Assembly (NCBI GenBank): GCA_905194705.1
Contig: CAJJTI010000103.1
Span: 1 to 6,793, forward strand
Length of the DNA: 6,793 bases
From: an uncultured Solobacterium sp.
GTDB taxonomy: Bacteria; Bacillota_I; Bacilli_A; Erysipelotrichales; Erysipelotrichaceae
Direction of reading: 5' to 3'
A program made the position numbers and the translations under genes. The notes under the pieces were generated by a model. That model ran no database searches, was not told where the DNA came from, and saw only the letters and a list, made by a program, of their open reading frames with translations. Shown here one piece after another: positions 5,936-6,793 of this stretch (within the stretch, counting starts at the first letter, position 1; the number at the start of each line of letters is the position of its first letter).

Positions 5936-6793
5936 AATACTCTTTTTTTCTAAGTATTTGTTTGTATCTATTTTTATTACTTTATCAGTTTAATTTTTTT
6001 CTTGCTTTTATCTTTATTTCAATTTTAGTGATTTTAAAAACGAAAGATTTTAAGGTATTTTTCTTCATTTTCTCTTTGTTTTATTTTGTTGTAAATCCAA
6101 CAAAACCAACTTTACCGACTTTTCATGAAGGTAAAGTAATAGAAATTAAAGAAAACTATATTATTGTAAAAAATAAACAAGAAAAAGTTCTTTTATATAC
6201 TCATGCTGGTGTTATTTACGACGAAATGGTTTCCTACGAAGGAGAATATCAGAAAATAGAAAGCGATAAAGGATTCTATATATTTAACTTTAAGCAATAT
6301 ATGAATAGTAATGGTGTGTATTATTCATGTTATCCTGTTGAATTACATAGAATTAATGAGAGTCATTCATTACGATCAAAAGTATTAAAAAGAATAAATA
6401 CATTTGATGAAGAAAGAAGTGCTTATTTAAAAAAGATTATTTTTAATATCCATCGTGAAGAGTTCAATACATTGGAAATATTTACAAATAATGGCTTATC
6501 TTTAACAGCACTTTTATATTTTATTCGTTTTATTTTGGAAAAAATAATTAGGGAAAAAACATTGAATAATTTATTATTATCTCTTAATTTCTTTTTATGT
6601 ATTTTTTATCATTTTCCTTTTGTACTTGTTCAATATTTTATCTTTCAGCTTTTACGCTATTTTCATTTGAATCATCGTACTTCTTTCGGGGTAGGATATC
6701 TTATTGTGATGTATTTATATCCTTCTTCTATTACGAAAATTTCATTTATCATACCATTGATTTATAGAATTTCAGGCATTGCAAAAGAAAAAC
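5926..6793 (+). CDS. comEC: ComEC/Rec2-like competence protein, 5' part (truncated by window edge)
   Basis: The frame is open from ATG 5926 to the last base (289 codons) with no stop, so the gene continues outside. ComEC forms the inner-membrane channel for transforming single-stranded DNA. Visible here are two or three hydrophobic N-terminal segments (to about residue 57) and a soluble region (about 66-141) resembling the N-terminal OB-like domain (DUF4131), ending in the typical pattern FNFKQYMNSNGVYY. A helical stretch with FTNNGLSLTALL (about 186-198) and further membrane segments follow. ATG 5926 is the first possible start after an in-frame stop at 5914-5916. It overlaps comEA by ten bases and has no clear Shine-Dalgarno, suggesting coupling. 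The conserved HLLAxSGLH-type motif expected after the GLS segment is not visible. Assignment rests on the OB region, membrane topology and comEA adjacency. Confidence 0.82.
   Translation, partial: MSLKYSFFLSICLYLFLLLYQFNFFLAFIFISILVILKTKDFKVFFFIFSLFYFVVNPTKPTLPTFHEGKVIEIKENYIIVKNKQEKVLLYTHAGVIYDEMVSYEGEYQKIESDKGFYIFNFKQYMNSNGVYYSCYPVELHRINESHSLRSKVLKRINTFDEERSAYLKKIIFNIHREEFNTLEIFTNNGLSLTALLYFIRFILEKIIREKTLNNLLLSLNFFLCIFYHFPFVLVQYFIFQLLRYFHLNHRTSFGVGYLIVMYLYPSSITKISFIIPLIYRISGIAKEK

Overview
This window is ordinary core chromosome from a low-GC, Gram-positive-type bacterium (Bacillota). The DNA is AT-rich throughout, ribosome binding sites are strong AGGAGG-like sequences, GTG and TTG starts occur beside ATG, and every gene lies on the + strand. 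The gene order alaS–ireB–ruvX–yrzB–mltG–(insert)–udk–greA is the arrangement known from Bacillus subtilis and relatives. Very high A+T, a Nudix gene in place of the usual B. subtilis genes between mltG and udk, and comEA–comEC directly after greA suggest a lineage outside Bacillus, perhaps Erysipelotrichia. That placement is inference.

Layout: the window opens inside alaS (alanyl-tRNA synthetase; N-terminal third missing). A 57-base gap leads to ireB, whose stop overlaps the GTG start of ruvX (Holliday junction resolvase family). A compact terminator-like hairpin sits on the ruvX stop codon, just before yrzB (DUF1292). yrzB overlaps mltG (septal/lateral-wall lytic transglycosylase), mltG overlaps a MutT-like Nudix hydrolase by ATGA, and udk (uridine kinase) starts two bases after the Nudix stop. 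A perfect extended -10 motif lies across the udk stop and probably gives greA its own promoter. greA (transcript cleavage factor) is followed by comEA and by an overlapping comEC whose reading frame runs off the end of the window.

Function: the tight overlaps imply translational coupling from ireB to udk. The block mixes translation (alaS), wall control and synthesis (ireB, mltG), nucleotide metabolism and clean-up (Nudix, udk), RNA/DNA processing (ruvX, greA) and DNA uptake (comEA, comEC). These genes are a conserved neighbourhood more than a single pathway.

I found no mobile element, CRISPR array, tRNA or rRNA, and no undescribed multi-gene system. The most interesting signals are small: a 12-pair hairpin that would hide the comEA ribosome binding site and place its TTG start in the loop, the extended -10 before greA, and a ComEC that lacks the usual SGLH-type motif where expected. 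Almost all of the window is coding; the longest gap without a gene is under 60 bases.
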